Notes: a model not told the origin generated them from the letters alone. Positions 47,560 to 60,489 are shown, numbered from the stretch's first letter. The stretch is DNA of 64,000 bases from Piezodorus guildinii (GCA_023052935.1 CM041294.1:151355899-151419898); one strand, 5' to 3'. Numbers and translations: made by a program.

Positions 47560-48400
47560 AAAAAAAAAAAATGAATTTCAAGATTTGGGGGCACTGTCCT
47601 CACAACTTACGCGGAAGACACTTGTGTGTTATCCATCCATAACGATCCAACCGCTGCATCCCAAATCGTTCAGTCCCACATCACAGCCATTGAGGATTGG
47701 TGTCAGAACTGGAGGATTAAAATAAATCCTAAAAAATCCCACCAAATTACCTTTAACCCTTCGTCGAAAACCGATGACCTCCTGCCCTACCGTATCCTTT
47801 AATAATATTCCACTCATACCTGTTGTACAAATCCGATACCTAGAACTCCTTGACAAACGTCTTACATGGAACCCTCACACGAGACTAAAACAACAAACGT
47901 TCAAAACTTCCAATTCACTACCAAAAGCTCATTTATATCACTGTCATCAGACCCATCAGGACATATGGAATCGAGCTTTGGGGCTCTACTAAGCCATCTA
48001 ATTCCTCCCGAATCCAATCCTTACAATCCAAAATCCTTCGCGAAATCCTAAATGCTCCTTATTTCGTCACAAATAAAATCATCCATAACGACCTTAATAT
48101 CCCATTTGTGGCATACCTTTCTCGTACCAGATATATCAATTTTAATTCCAAACTCCCAACTCATATAAACCCTCTTGTCCGCAACCTATCAACCTCACAT
48201 ATTCCTGACAACCCTCCGAGGCGATTGAAAAGAAGATGGCCTCGGGATCTACTTACTTAAATAAACATCGAAGTACTACCGCTGGGTAGTTTCTTCACAA
48301 GCCTTATACGCCTTTTAGTATAATTCATCACTTTTACTTATTGTATTTATGTAATATACAGTTGTAAAATTCAATAAAATATAAATTAAATAAAAAAATA
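47560..48400 (+). mobile_element. Jockey-type LINE with altered RT motif
   Basis: Reads TYAEDTCVLSIHNDPTAAS, IEDWCQNWRIKINPKKSHQI, then YGIELWGS-type, LRRLKRRWPRDLL-type endings over several frames. The catalytic YADD is YAED here, so one metal-binding Asp is replaced. It ends with ACAGTTGTAAAATTCAATAAA and an A-rich tail. Confidence 0.75.
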
Positions 48401-49129
48401 AATAAAAGATTTGGGGGAGAGGCGTAAAGAAGGAAAAAAAAGTTAAAGGATTTTTATTTATTTTTTTATTAGTATTAAACACCAGTCCACTAGACTATAC
48501 ACAAAATCCTATCATTGTTTATGTTCCAGTGAAAACTAAGACGAAAGTTATTAAGTATTCAATGAGTTGTTTATGTTTAAATAATCTTTTGATAACTTGC
48601 AAAGATGATACAACTAAATTTTCTTATTATCAATATAAACACTATTTCTTTAATCTCAAGAACGATTCTTTTTTAACGTACTACACTAAAACCATTCTTT
48701 GTATGTGTTTTAATTAAAGAGGAAATTGTGAATGAATCAGTTCACAATTTTATACAATGATCTGTTCGTTGTGATTTTTTTTTTTTTTTTTTTTTTTTTA
48801 TATCGGATAAAAAAGTATTTTTTGTCTTTTGACGTCTAATTCTTCTCTGAAATGAAGTATTTTTCGATTAAAGGTTTGAAATAATAAAAATTTGTGATTC
48901 AAGCCAAAGTTTCGGACAAATTATCCTACGAAATTTTAGTGATGATCTAAGGAAAAACACTGGGTCTTGGTGATAAATCACATATTTGGCATACATGAGG
49001 TTCATTCTCTCATCGCTTAAAAATCTGGCATGACCAAACGTTAGAATGTAGACCAAAGATTACACAATGTTTGCCAGTGCGCAGAAAAGTAATTGTAATC
49101 AGTCGAGAAAATAAGGTTATAAACAAAAT
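48401..49129. other. AT-rich intergenic stretch
   Basis: Contains a poly-T run at 48776-48799. No gene or known repeat recognised. Confidence 0.4.
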
Positions 49130-49985
49130 TCTGGTGCAGGCAAACTAATATGGCAATTAAATAGAGTTAGAGTTGAAAAAAGTTTAGATAATTCTATTCA
49201 GTTCGTTAGAAACATTAATATGTTTTAGATTAAATGATAAACCAATATAAAATTGTTATGTTTAATAATCCCTAAAGTTAATGAACTATTCGTAACACAA
49301 TATAAGATAATATTTTTTGTTAGGTTCCTATTTTTTTTTTTTTTTTTTTAAATTAAAGTGATCCATTTTCATTCAAAATATTTTATTTCTTATTTCCTTC
49401 TCTCTACGTTTCGGCTTTTTGCCATTTTCAAGGGTTCTTTAATATTCCTGCATTAAAAAAAAACTAAAATAAATAAAAAAACTAAAAAAAAAAAAAAAAA
49501 ACTAACAATACATTTATTCAATAAAACAACTTTTAATTGTAATAAAAAATAATAAAAATTTTTCTATACTCCTTAGCTTTCCAACTATTACTATACGTTA
49601 CTATTCTGACGTTCCCTAAAAAAAGTACCTAAAAAATTATTTTTCTTGTTTTTCCCCTTTAGTTGGTTATAAATTTCATTATTAATTTCGAATCTTAAAA
49701 ATTAAAGGTACTTTAAAAGAAGAAACTTTAAAATATCGGCATTTAAAGCTTGTCAGATTATTTTAATCAGAATGAAGCGTACATGATATTAAATCCCATT
49801 AAATTTTACATCGGTATAGCGAGTTTAATCATAATCGTTAGCGTCATTTTTGAGAAAATCGTAAAAAGGTTCAAAATACATGGTATAAAATGACTCTTAC
49901 CATTTGCCGATTTTGTTAAACGATTTGCTGTAACGTCTAGGTCATATATACACTCCTAAAATATGAAATTTAAGTTTTATTCACT
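49130..49985 (-). mobile_element. Helitron-like repeat, degraded and interrupted
   Basis: Starts TCTGGTGCAGGCAAACT; the second half (about 49545-49985) keeps TTAGCTTTCCAAC and GTACATGATATTAAA. Between them, 49340-49500 holds ACGTTTCGGCTTTTTGCCAT followed by TTTCAAGGG, the same foldback hairpin theme as at 6973, suggesting an insertion. Confidence 0.5.
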
Positions 49986-50495
49986 CTCACACAAGACCGA
50001 AACGACAAGAAACTACAACACTTACTAGACAAACGTTCACAACTTCCAGTATATTACAAAAGACTCATCTACATCACTATTATCAGACATATTTGGACAT
50101 ATGGAATCGAGCTTTGGGGCTCTACTAAACCATCTAATTCCTCCCGCATCTAGTCCTTACAATACAAAATCCTGAATACTCCTTATTTTGTCACAAATTA
50201 TCTCATAATGACCTCAACATCCCATTTGTTTCAGACATAGACCGTGACAGACTTTTCATTCCAAACTCCCTGCCCGTAAAAACCCACTTGTCCGTAATTT
50301 ATCTTCCTCAGATATCCCTGTGATAACCCTCCGGGGCGATTGAAAAGAAGGAGGTCTCGGAACCTACTGCTTTAAAATAGTGAAGTGCTACCACTGCGTA
50401 GTTCTTTCTCAGGACATATTTTATGACTTTTCTTCATACTGCATATATACTCATTGTTTTGTTTAATCCAGTTGTAATATACAATAATTAAATTT
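49986..50495 (+). mobile_element. Jockey-type LINE, 3' fragment
   Basis: Shares CATATGGAATCGAGCTTTGG and GCGATTGAAAAGAAG with 47560-48400 and ends in CAGTTGTAATATACAATAAT. Several small deletions break the frame. Confidence 0.7.
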
Positions 50496-50519
50496 AAATT
50501 TTTTTTTTTTATTTAACTT

Positions 50520-50690
50520 ACCGTTTTTGAGCCAGAAATGTCACACCCCACACAAAACTTTTTCTCGAGTCGGTCATTTAGACTCAAAGGTAAATAACGT
50601 GTATTTACCTAAAAACTAGAATTTAAAAAGCTTTGCAATCGTAATACTTCTCCTTTACTATATATTTCATATAAAACGGCAAGTGAAAGT
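50520..50690 (-). mobile_element. Helitron-like repeat, terminal fragment
   Basis: Only the hairpin-end portion remains: GCAATCGTAATACTTC, a TATATA stretch, and CAAGTGAAAGT. Confidence 0.5.
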
Positions 50691-51464
50691 TATTGCATTC
50701 ATGACTAGATCCTGGCTATGCACCTTTGTAAAGTTATTTAGTTCAATACGAAAGGAATGTGTTGAATAATATTTTCCTATCAGAATATTAAAAAAAAAAG
50801 AGGTCAATACCGTTTCAAAATTATTTTATTGCGAAAAAATATTTTCCAGCTTTTTTACCATTACTTGCCGTAAAACCTTGACAGATGGTTTTATATAAAA
50901 ATCCCCGACAAACACTTCCTTTTTCGGGACAGCAACGCAAGAAGATTAGCCTTTCGAAGCCTAAGAGCTGGCCTACGACCTAAGAAAGGAAAATCAGGAC
51001 GAGAAGAACCGACGAAAAAAAAAAATAAGAAAAGAAAATGACGCAATGACACAATAACACGTCAGTAGGAAAGCGTGGAAACGTCAGGAAAGATATGCGC
51101 ATTTTCAGTATAAATACTATGTTTTGTGGGAACCCGTCTACGGCACGGTCCTTTTGTCTCCCTTTATATTTAAAATACTACTTGGAAACTTGCATTAGCA
51201 AGTAATTAGGGCGTTTACATAAACTGGAGTCAGGAGTAGTTGGGGATCCTTCCCATAGCTGCGTTAAGTTAATGAGGTTGGCATGCATATGCAGTGTCGG
51301 TTTAGCATAAAACGGATTTCGTTAATAATTATTAATATCTGGGCAGGAACTTCAGTGGACCGGGAGGGCTAACGCGCAATCAACAAGTGAATATGTCAAG
51401 AGTTATTTTTTTGACCGGCTGCTTTTCTAAGGCAGCGGTACCTTCACGACAGTATTTTTTTATT
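50691..51464. other. Intergenic stretch, unidentified
   Basis: Contains GC-richer patches (50900-51000 and 51230-51440) without a recognised domain or repeat. Confidence 0.35.
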
Positions 51465-51870
51465 TATTTATTCAAAGTAATTTACAACTGTATTGATTAA
51501 ATACAACAACTAAATGGGATAGGTTTGAGATTAAGACACATGATTGTCCTGTGAAGAAACTACCCATTGGTGGAACTCCAATGACCAATTTATAGTAAGA
51601 GGTCTCTTGGGCATCTTCTTTTAAGTCGCCTCGGTGGATTGTCAGGAATATATGTTGAGGAGAGGTCACGGATAAGTGGGTTTGAGTGGGCAGGAAGTTT
51701 GGAATGGAAGGATGTATATCTGGATCGGGCTAAGTGGTCAACTAATGGCATATTCAGGTCTTTATGGATAATTTTATTTGTAACAAAGTATGGAGCATTT
51801 AGGATTTTTCGAAGGATCTTGGATTCGATGCGAGAGGAATTTGATGGTTTAGTGGACCCCCATAACTCAA
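51465..51870 (-). mobile_element. Jockey-type LINE, 3' fragment
   Basis: Inverse of the tail seen at 58540: TTACAACTGTATTGATT at the poly-A side, TCTTTTAAGTCGCCTCGGTG (RRLKRR) and TTTGTAACAAAGTATGGAGC (APYFVTN). Truncated before the RT motif. Confidence 0.7.
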
Positions 51871-51949
51871 TCTATAGCATTAATTATTGTATTTATATAT
51901 AATACTTTTTGGAACAATTGGAGTTCTTTTCCAAAGGTAACGTGTTTAC

Positions 51950-52797
51950 GTTCACTTACTTCCGTTGTTTTGTACATTTAGAGATTAAAATAAATTATTA
52001 AAGAAATAACTAAATTAAGTTTGAATAGAAACATGTGTTTTATTAAATAATCAATAATATTATTATCTACGACAATCAGTTTGTTTTATTAGCTTTTTAT
52101 CACCCTCCGTTAACATTTAGAATTTTGTGTATATGATAGTATTGTTTCTAAAATCTTAAGCTTTTCCAACGGTATATTATACATCTATATTTATGTTGTA
52201 ATTTTCAAAAAAACCAAAATCGCAAAAACAAAATATTTTTGCACTTTTCTCCTTAATTTGTCTATCAAATTCGCTCAACTTGCATATTTAGCCGTTATTT
52301 ATCAATTCTAATAACATGATATGCCTTATTTGTTTAAATCTACAAGATTAAAGGTACTTTAAAGGAAGAAATTTTGAAATATCGGCATTTAAGTCCTGTC
52401 AGACTATTTTAATCAGAATAAGACCTACATGATATTGAAGCCCATTAAATTTTACACCGATATGGCGAGTGTAATCAAAATCGTCGAACGGTTTTCGAGA
52501 AAATCGTAAAAAGGCACAAAATGCATGGTATAAAGTGGCTCTTCTGGTAAGCTGATCTTGATGAAAAAGGTTTTGTAACGTCTCGGGCGTATATTTGTCT
52601 TAAATATAAATTTCAGTTTCATAGGAATTTTCGTTTACGCGCTATACTTACCACGCACGGACACACAGAATTTTTTTTGGGACTTGGTTATTTGGACCAA
52701 GACGTGTATTCCCGTTGAAAACTGGCATACGAAAATTTTCACGTACGCAATACTATACCTTAATATACATTTATACATAGGTAAGTGAAAGTAAAAA
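51950..52797 (-). mobile_element. Helitron-like repeat, long copy
   Basis: Nearly full: TTCACTTACTTCCG at one end, TAAGCTTTTCCAACGGTATA inside, and CATAGGTAAGTGAAAGTA at the hairpin end. The hairpin arm has drifted and the (AC)n block is reduced. Confidence 0.75.
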
Positions 52798-53431
52798 TAG
52801 AGGCAAATATGTAACATGTAGTTACCAAAAAAGGCGGTAGATACCGCTCGTGAGGAAGACAAACTTCACAGCTTTTAGACGCTATTGATAAGATGAGGGA
52901 GGACAGTCAGAGCCATCTAACGGCGACAGTGGGTCAGTAGGCAGCCTCCCCAGCTCCCCTCCCGCTAGGTACCTAGTAGTGCTAGATAGTTGAGTCGCGT
53001 CCATCTTCTATTTCCGGGCGGGCAAAGATCAATACACCAAGTGTAAAAAAAGACATGATCCGGGAGTATCGGCTTCCGTTGTGCTCCTTGCGTCAGGGGC
53101 GCTATAATTACCTTCGGTCCTCGCTCTGCAGGTAGCTAACTGCTCCGGCTCTAATGGGGCTCGTCTCTCATTAAAACTGTGACGTCAAGGCTTTTATGGA
53201 GCCGAGTGTAACAATTAAAACGTTCCGTTCGTCGTAGTTGATAAATTGCGCCTATCATAAAACATTTTAACACAGGAATGCCTAAGAATATATTTTGAAA
53301 AAAAAAAAACACAAATTACGGTGCGGAAAATGTGGATTTTCAGATAACTTACACAAAAGAGGCGAAACGTTAGCAAAAGTTTTGTTTTTATTGAATGATA
53401 TTACAATTTGTCCTAATTAGAACATTTATAA
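52798..53431. other. GC-rich island, unidentified
   Basis: 52860-53220 is clearly richer in G+C than its neighbours, with GCCTCCCCAGCTCCCC and GGGCGGGC. No domain, splice pattern or repeat was recognised. It could be an exon, a promoter or an unknown element. Confidence 0.35.
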
Positions 53432-54330
53432 TAGTGATCACACCTGTTTTGTTTAATATAGCTTTAGAATATGTCATAGAAAAGGTGATGTACTGAGAAA
53501 GGCTTAAATATGGGTGACATGATTCCGGTTTTGGGGTATGCCGATGATTTGGTACTGCTAGGTGAAGACACGGAAGCCATACAACTAAATACGAGTGTGT
53601 TAATAAAAACCTGTAAACAAATAGGTCTCGAATTAAACACCGATGGGACGAAATATATGATTAGTAGCAGAAATGGTGGCGATCTTGATAATATTAATAT
53701 TTCAGAGCATACTTTTGAACACGTTGAGAAATTCAAGTATTTAGGTTCAATGATAACGAGAAAAAATAAATCCCGGAAGAAATAAAGTCCCGGTTAAAGG
53801 TGGGAAACGCGTGTTATTATTCAGTTGCTAAATTACTTAGCTCACGGCTTCTGTCTAAAAACTTAAAGGTTTGAATTTATAAAACTATTATTCTTCCGAC
53901 GGTTCTTAACGGATGTGAAACGTGGCCGCTTACTTTAAAGGATGAACAACGGCTTAAGGTTTTCGAAAATAAGGTACTGCGTAAAATATTTGGCTCGAAA
54001 AGAGATGAGGCCACTGGGGAGTTTAGAAGGCTGCACAACGCGGAATTGCGGAGTTTGTACCCTGTGAATATAATTGAGTTGATAGCATCGCGGAGACCCA
54101 AATGGGCGCGTAAAGTTGTTGGGCTCGGTGAAAAACGGATTCCGAGAAACTTGGTATTCGCTGAACCGACTGGTAGGCGTCCGAAAGGTAGGCCGAAGCG
54201 TCGATGGGAGGATTGCATTAAGGCTGATCTTGGGGGGTTGGGCTTGACCGGCGAACATTGGACGAGTCTGTGCAGGCGAACTTTGGTGGTATCGGCATCG
54301 AACCTTCGGGTTCGGTAAGCCATTCATAAT
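53432..54330 (+). mobile_element. RTE-like non-LTR retrotransposon, RT domain fragment
   Basis: Reads ITPVLFNIALEYVIEKV, then GYADDLVLLGED (catalytic YADD at about 53537-53548), FKYLGSMIT, LPTVLNGCETW, EQRLKVFENKVLRKIFG, NIIELIASRRPKWARKVVG and GRRPKGRPKRRWEDCIKADL. This order is the palm-to-thumb and C-terminal part of RTE-type ORFs common in arthropods. Frameshifts near 53460 and 53785 break it, and the endonuclease half is absent. Confidence 0.8.
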
Positions 54331-54829
54331 CCATGTGGAGTTGCTGGTCTCCCATCGGACGCCTCCCTCAGTGGCGGATAGGGGAATGCTCATCAGATAT
54401 GATGGGTACCGGGGAAATAAAATACCCGGGGCGGACCAAAACCAGCATCAAATCCAGAAGCGACTGAGTGGGCGGCTTTCTGATGAACAACGACTCATAT
54501 CTTAAGTGCAGATCAGGGGTAAATGTGTGAAATTCTATGTAAAAAAAATTCTGCTTTGAGAACTTAATCTCAAAGGCTCAGTTCTATTTATAAAAACCTT
54601 TCTCTGCTCTTTCTAGGTATACGCATTAAACTGGTGTTCTATACGAGACCATGCAAATCCTAGGTGCAGTTTAGGGGCAAAAGAGTGATAAACCTGCTAC
54701 AAATGAACTGTTGCTTTGGTGATCTAATCCTGAAGTCTCAGTTCCTTTTTAAACTCCCTCCAAACCAAAAGGAGGGCTTTCCACTTTCTAGGTATTTGCT
54801 ATTAACTGCTTTCTTTCTTTGGTAAGCCT
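54331..54829. other. Possible 3' tail of the RTE-like element, then unknown sequence
   Basis: 54340-54500 is GC-richer with GGGTACCGGGGAAATAAA and may be the 3' UTR of the preceding element. The rest shows nothing recognisable; ATT repeats occur at 54830-54850. Confidence 0.3.
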
Positions 54830-55210
54830 TTTATTATTATTATTATTATTATAGTGATCAAGTACAACATTCGTACAATATTTACAAAACTATGTAACAA
54901 ACTCTAGAACTCAAACAATCCTCAAACATACAGCACATTGAGTGGAGAATCTAGCCAGTGCTAGAACTCCAATATAGATGTTTACAAGAGGTCCCAGGGC
55001 CACCGCCATTTGAATCTTCTAGGGGGATGGTAAGGCTGAGTGGAGCTAGAGGATTGGGGTGTTGAATAAGGTGCTGATGGAATTTTGATGAAATAATTTC
55101 CAAAATAAATGGAAATTTAGGTCGTAGTAGAAGGTATAGTTAGTGACTTAATAAGGAGCATTTATTGTTCGGAGGAGTTTGGATTGAAAGGAATACGTTG
55201 GATGTTAGAA
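54830..55210 (-). mobile_element. Jockey-type LINE, diverged 3' fragment (inverted)
   Basis: Minus strand keeps the RRFKWRWPWDL-like motif (about 55000-55020) and LNAPY-type debris. It faces the + strand fragment that follows. Confidence 0.5.
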
Positions 55211-55600
55211 AGTTCACAATAACACAAGACTGAAACGACAAAAAACTGTCCGACGTTTTCGACTACTTCAACACTTACTGGACAGACCCTTAAACCTTCC
55301 GCTTAACTACAAAAGACTTATCATAAGGCCGTTATGGAGTTACGGAGTAGAGCTTTAGGACTATCCTAAACCATCAAATCCTTACCTTCTCCAATCCTTA
55401 AAATCTAAAATTCTTCGAAAAATCTTAAATGCTCCTTATTTTGTCCTTTCATGACAAACTCCTTTTCCACTCTAACTTACTAGTTATAAACCTTATTACC
55501 TCTACAATCCCTGATGATCCTCCGAAGCGTCTGAAAAGAAGATGGCCTCGAGACTTTCTGGTTTAGCATAGCTTTTGGAGAGCTGCCAATTGATAGTGTT
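55211..55600 (+). mobile_element. Jockey-type LINE, 3' fragment
   Basis: Shares CAATAACACAAGACTGAAACG, TTCGAAAAATCTTAAATGC and CGTCTGAAAAGAAGATGGCC with the other tails. With the preceding fragment it forms an inverted pair. Confidence 0.65.
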
Positions 55601-55880
55601 AATTTTTTTTTGATGGTCAGGTAAATGATCCTTTCTTAGTAAAGCGGAAGGTTACAGGAATCAATTATTATACAAAATCTTGGAAACAATAGTATTCATG
55701 CCCACCATCTCCACGGCTAGAGAATTCCAAGAGAAGCATAACTGAAACTTTGGTGGGTTAGGGTATATTTGATATGGATAGGGCCATTTGTGTGTTTTTA
55801 TGAAATTTTCATATTTCGCAATCATAAAGATATATTAGACTCTTCTTGATTGCCTCATGATCGATCCCTTGACTGTTTTA

Positions 55881-56684
55881 TTGGGTTGTTTCACATGAAA
55901 TGTCCGTTTTTATAGTTTCTGAAATACATATAGGATTTTGCAGTATGTTGTTTTCTTCCGAATGTTTACATATTTAAAGTAAACAGTTACTAATCCTCTA
56001 CATTTGTATTATAAACATTAGCTTCCCAATCAATTACCCACTTTTTAGTATACCTCCAAATATGAACATGGAAACAGGCGATTTTCGAGTAATATTTTTG
56101 TACTCGGCCATTCAGCAGCTGAGGCTGCTAGAAATATTTGCAAGGCGTTTGGGAAAGGGAGTGTTAATGAACAGACCATTTGCCGTTGGTTTGCTAAGTT
56201 TTCAGCTGGGGATACCGGCTTCTAAAACTTGCTCCCAGGAAGACCTACGTCCGTAATATACAACGATGTCTTCAAACATACAGTAACATACCTCATGATC
56301 TCACTGAGCGGCAGCAAGACCCTATGTTTCAAAACATACTGTGCAAAAAGTGAAAGAACTGGGCTCTTCTAAGGGAAGTTCTTCCGCACCTACCATATTC
56401 TCCCGACTTGTCTCCAACAGATTACCACCTGTTGAGGAATTTAGACAACTTCGTCAAAGGAAAACTTTTCGAAAATGATGATCAAGTGAAAAGTGCGTTT
56501 TCAGATTTTGTTTTACTTCAAAGCTCAGAGTTTTTCAGTTCGGGGATAAAAAAGTTGGTTACGTTGCAAAAAATGTGTAGAAAAAGAAGGTAAATACTTC
56601 GAATAAAATTATCTTGTTTTCATATCGTATTTTTAATAAAAATCCTTCACCTTGAAAACGGACATTTCATGTGACACAACCCAA
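55881..56684 (+). mobile_element. mariner transposon, internally deleted copy 2
   Basis: Same TTGGGTTGTTTCACATGAAA terminal repeats and TA flanks as copy 1. It keeps the C-terminal catalytic block PYSPDLSPTDYHLL, which includes the third catalytic Asp, and VKGKLFENDDQVKS, but lost a middle part of the N-terminal domain and the first catalytic positions. The deletions differ from copy 1, so the two arose separately. Confidence 0.9.
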
Positions 56685-56686
56685 TA

Positions 56687-57046
56687 GAAGCTGTGAACAG
56701 TTTGTGGAGCCGGCGAAGATACCGCTGGGATGCGGAGAAGGCCGCCCTAACCAAATCCAGATTCCCGGCGACCTTCTCCCACATTCCTCTTCCTTTAGAA
56801 AGATCTTTTTTACCCCGCAGTTTGAGAGCTCCGCCTTCCAGATAAAACACCCCTAACCTTCTATATTCCAAGTCTGGATACTCTTCTGGATGTAGACCTC
56901 GATAAGAACAACCGACATGCGACTTTTTATTTTATTTTTTTTTATAAGTGAGAGTATAAATAATAGGTAACTTTTTATTTTCACAAGCGTATAAACAAAA
57001 CGTTTTCCTATTAAGACTAACGATTAAATAATTCCAACGCTTTTTA
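56687..57046. other. Unidentified sequence between elements
   Basis: 56690-56890 is moderately GC-rich (GATACCGCTGGGATGCGG) but has no recognised feature; the remainder is AT-rich. Confidence 0.3.
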
Positions 57047-57929
57047 CTTTGACTTACTATATATGGTAAGGGAAAGTATTGCGATCGTGAAAATTTTCGA
57101 ATTCCAGTTATCAACGAAAATACACGTTTCAGGGTCCTTAGAGTCCAAATAACCAAGTCCTGCAAAAGGTTTGTGTGTGTGTATGGTAACTCCCGGACGG
57201 AAACGGCAAGTCCTATGAAAGTGAAATTTCATATTTAAGACAAATATATGCCCGAGACGTTACAAAACCTTTTTCATCAAAATGTGCTTACCAGAAGATC
57301 CACTTTATACCATGCATTTTGCACCTTTTTTCGATTTTCTCGAAAACGGTTCCGACGATTTTGATTAAACTCGCTATATTGATGTAAATTTTAATGGGCT
57401 TTAACATCCTGCAGGTTTCATTCTGATTAAAATGGTCTGACAGGGCTTAAATGCAGATATTTTCTTTTTCTAAAGTACCTTCAATTTTGTTGATTCTATA
57501 AAAATAACTATATTATCTTGTTACCACTTATAAAAAACAGGTAAATATGTAAGTTGTGCGAATTTAAATAACAATTAAAGGAGAAAACTGAAGGGAAAAA
57601 AAATGTATGCAATTTTTTGTTTTTGAACATAAGAGCAGTAATATACATGTATGATATACCGTTGGAAAGCTAACAATTTCAGAAAAAATATTATCTCATA
57701 CACAAGCTTTTAAAAGTTAATAGAGAGTGATGAAATAAACATAAAACTAACTGATTATTTTAGATAATAATATAATAGATTTTTTAATAAAACACATGTT
57801 TCTATATAAATTCAATTTAAATAATTCTTTAATAGTTTCATGTATTTTTATCTCTAACTGTATTTGAAAATTCTTTCATTGATTTTAAAAATGGAGGTAA
57901 GTGAAAGTCGTGTGTTGCCTGTACCTGAT
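57047..57929 (+). mobile_element. Helitron-like repeat, near-complete copy
   Basis: Ends are CTTTGACTTACTATATATGG with AAGGGAAAGTATTGCGATCG, and GGTAAGTGAAAGTCGTGTG, TTGCCTGTACCTGA. The subterminal 12-mer ACTTTCACTTAC (one mismatch) and its complement GTAAGTGAAAGT stand near the two ends. About 880 bp, no coding capacity. Confidence 0.85.
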
Positions 57930-58539
57930 TTTTTAATTTCTTATTGGAGCGGGTCTAAACAGCGCGATGCACTATAATGTTTCAAGTCATGAAAGTACTC
58001 TCATTATAGTAATAGAATGTGATTAAAAGTATGATTGTTTTTAACAAAGGCGCATACATATATGATAACATAAAACATAGAGCTGAAAATTATTATTACA
58101 TGGTTCAAATTTTTTTATTTTTAATCGATTTCAAATTATTACACAATTTTAATTCATTAAGGAATTTGGTTTAAATTTAAACTAAATCTAAATTTATATT
58201 CTGAGGAAGATAATGATGAAAGTTGGCACCGAGTTGCGGATACGAGAATTACGCCTTAAATTAAAATATTTTTTTCGGGTATACACACACACACAATCAT
58301 ATATACTTTTATTGTCCGATCCTCTTCTCTATAGAACCCCACTGATTTATATTAATTTAATACATGATAATTTGTATGAAACTGAAATAACATATTTAAG
58401 ACAAATATACGCCAGGGAAGTTACACTGACTTTATCACAAAAATTTGCTGACCGCTAGTGCTTCTTTACACCAAGAATTTTGTAATTTTTATTATTATTA
58501 TTTTTTTTTTTTACAATTAAAAAAAGAAACTGCCTGCAG
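57930..58539. other. AT-rich intergenic stretch
   Basis: Includes a small (AC)n run at about 58281. No gene seen. Confidence 0.35.
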
Positions 58540-59060
58540 ATACCGCTTACTACAAAACTTACTAGACAAACGTTCAAAACTCTCTATTTACTACAAATGA
58601 CTCATTTACATCACGATTATCCGACCTATTTGGACCTATGGCAATGAGCTATGGGGGTCCACTAAACTATCAAACTCCTCCCGCATCCAATCCTTGCAAT
58701 CCAAAATCCTACGAAAAATCCTCAATGCTCCTTACTTTGTAACTAATAAACTCATCCATAGAGACCTAAATATCCCACTGGTTGCAGACTTGGCCCGCGA
58801 TAGATACACCTCCTTTAATTCCAAACTACCTGCCCACTCAAATCCGCTTGTCCGTAACCTCTCATCTACATCTATTCCCGGTAATCCTCCGAGGCGCCTG
58901 AAAAGACGGTGGCCTCGAGACCTGCTCATGAAATAAACTTTGAAGTACTACCACTGGGTAGATTCTTTACATGTCTATTCATGCCTGTTATTGTCATTCA
59001 GCCATTTTACTTATTGTATTTGTATATACAGTTGTAAAAAACAATAAAATATATTATAAA
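58540..59060 (+). mobile_element. Jockey-type LINE, best-kept 3' end
   Basis: An 80-codon open stretch (58694-58936) reads MQSKILRKILNAPYFVTNKL, HRDLNIPLVADLARDRYTSF and PRRLKRRWPRDLLMK, ending the ORF with TAA. ACAGTTGTAAAAAACAATAAA and an A-rich tail follow. This is the reference for the shorter fragments of the family in the window. Confidence 0.85.
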
Positions 59061-59568
59061 AAAAAAAATTAAAAAAAACTGCTTAATAAAATGTGTTTCT
59101 TGCGCACAAACTTTTTATTAGATTTTTTACACGACTCCACAGTCTAATACAATGGTTTCCAACATAAGATTTTCGCGGACCCTTTGATCCAATCATTTTA
59201 ATGGCTAGGGTTCCCAAAAATCTAATCCTGAACACTAGATATAGGAGTATTGTTAGTGGGCTAAAGCGTATCACTTACATTTTATGGGAAATACTTACAC
59301 CTCGAAACACTGTGTATTACAAAAATGGAATTGAAGAAAACAAAATCAGGCTGTAAGAATTTACTTCAATCCGCGGAACATTTAGTTACTAAAATGTTGA
59401 ACTAAAACAAGACAAGTATTTTTTCAAAAAATCTTGAAGAATATATTTATTATTAAGAATTATAATATTTTTCGTTATCTATACTAATATCATAAAGCTA
59501 AAGAGTTGATTATGTAACATCACGCGACCAATAGGAGCGAAGAATCTGTGGAAAATGTAAAAAAAAAA
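59061..59568. other. AT-rich intergenic stretch
   Basis: No gene or repeat recognised. Confidence 0.35.
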
Positions 59569-60479
59569 TCTGGTGCGGGCAAAACACGACTTTCACTTAC
59601 CTCCATTTTTAAAATAGATTCAAATATTTTCAAATACAGTAAGAGATCAAAATGAGTGAAACCATTAAAGAATTAGTTAAATGGAATTTCTATAGAAACG
59701 TGTGTTTTATTAAAAAATCGATTATATTATTATCTAAAATAATATAATTAGTTATATTATATAGTTAGTTTTATGTTTATTTCATCACTCTCTATTAACT
59801 TTTAAAAGCTTGTGTATGAGATGATATTTTTTCTAAAATCTTTAGCTTTCCAACGGCATATCATACGTGTATATTACTGCTCTTAAGTTCAAAAACGAAA
59901 AATTGCATTAAAAAATTATTTTTTCTGTTTTCTCCTTTAGTTGGGTATCGAATTTATTCAATTTATATATTTACCTGTTTTTCATCAGCGTTAACAAGAT
60001 AATATAGTTATTTTTATTGAATCTACAAAATTAAAGGTACTTTAGGGGAAGAAAATTTAAAATATCGGCATTTAAGCCCTGTCAGACCATTTTTATCAGA
60101 ATAAAACCTACATGATATTAAAGCCCATTGAATTTTACATCGATATAGCGAGTTTAATCAAAATCGTCGGAACCGTTTTCGAGAAAATCGAAAAAAAGGT
60201 GCAAAATGCATGGTATAAAGTGCCTCTTTTGGTAAGCTCATTTTGATGAAAAAAGTTTTGTCACGTCTCGGGCGTATAGTTGTCTTAAATATGAAATTTC
60301 AGTTTCATAGGACTTACCGTTTCCGCCTGGGAGTTACCACACACACACACACAGACCTTTTTGCGGGACTTGGTTATTTGGACTCAGGGAACCCTAAAAC
60401 GTGTATTTCCGTTGAAAACTGGAATTCGAAAATTTTCACGATCGCAATACTTCCCCTCACTATATATAGTAAGTGAAAG
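59569..60479 (-). mobile_element. Helitron-like repeat, complete copy
   Basis: Starts TCTGGTGCGGGCAAAACACG, with ACTTTCACTTAC 19 nt further in, and ends CACTATATATAGTAAGTGAAAG with a terminal palindromic hairpin. About 910 bp. It contains all family landmarks in order and (AC)n at 60340-60352. It is followed immediately by the helicase remnant. Confidence 0.88.
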
Positions 60480-60489
60480 AAAAAACGGG

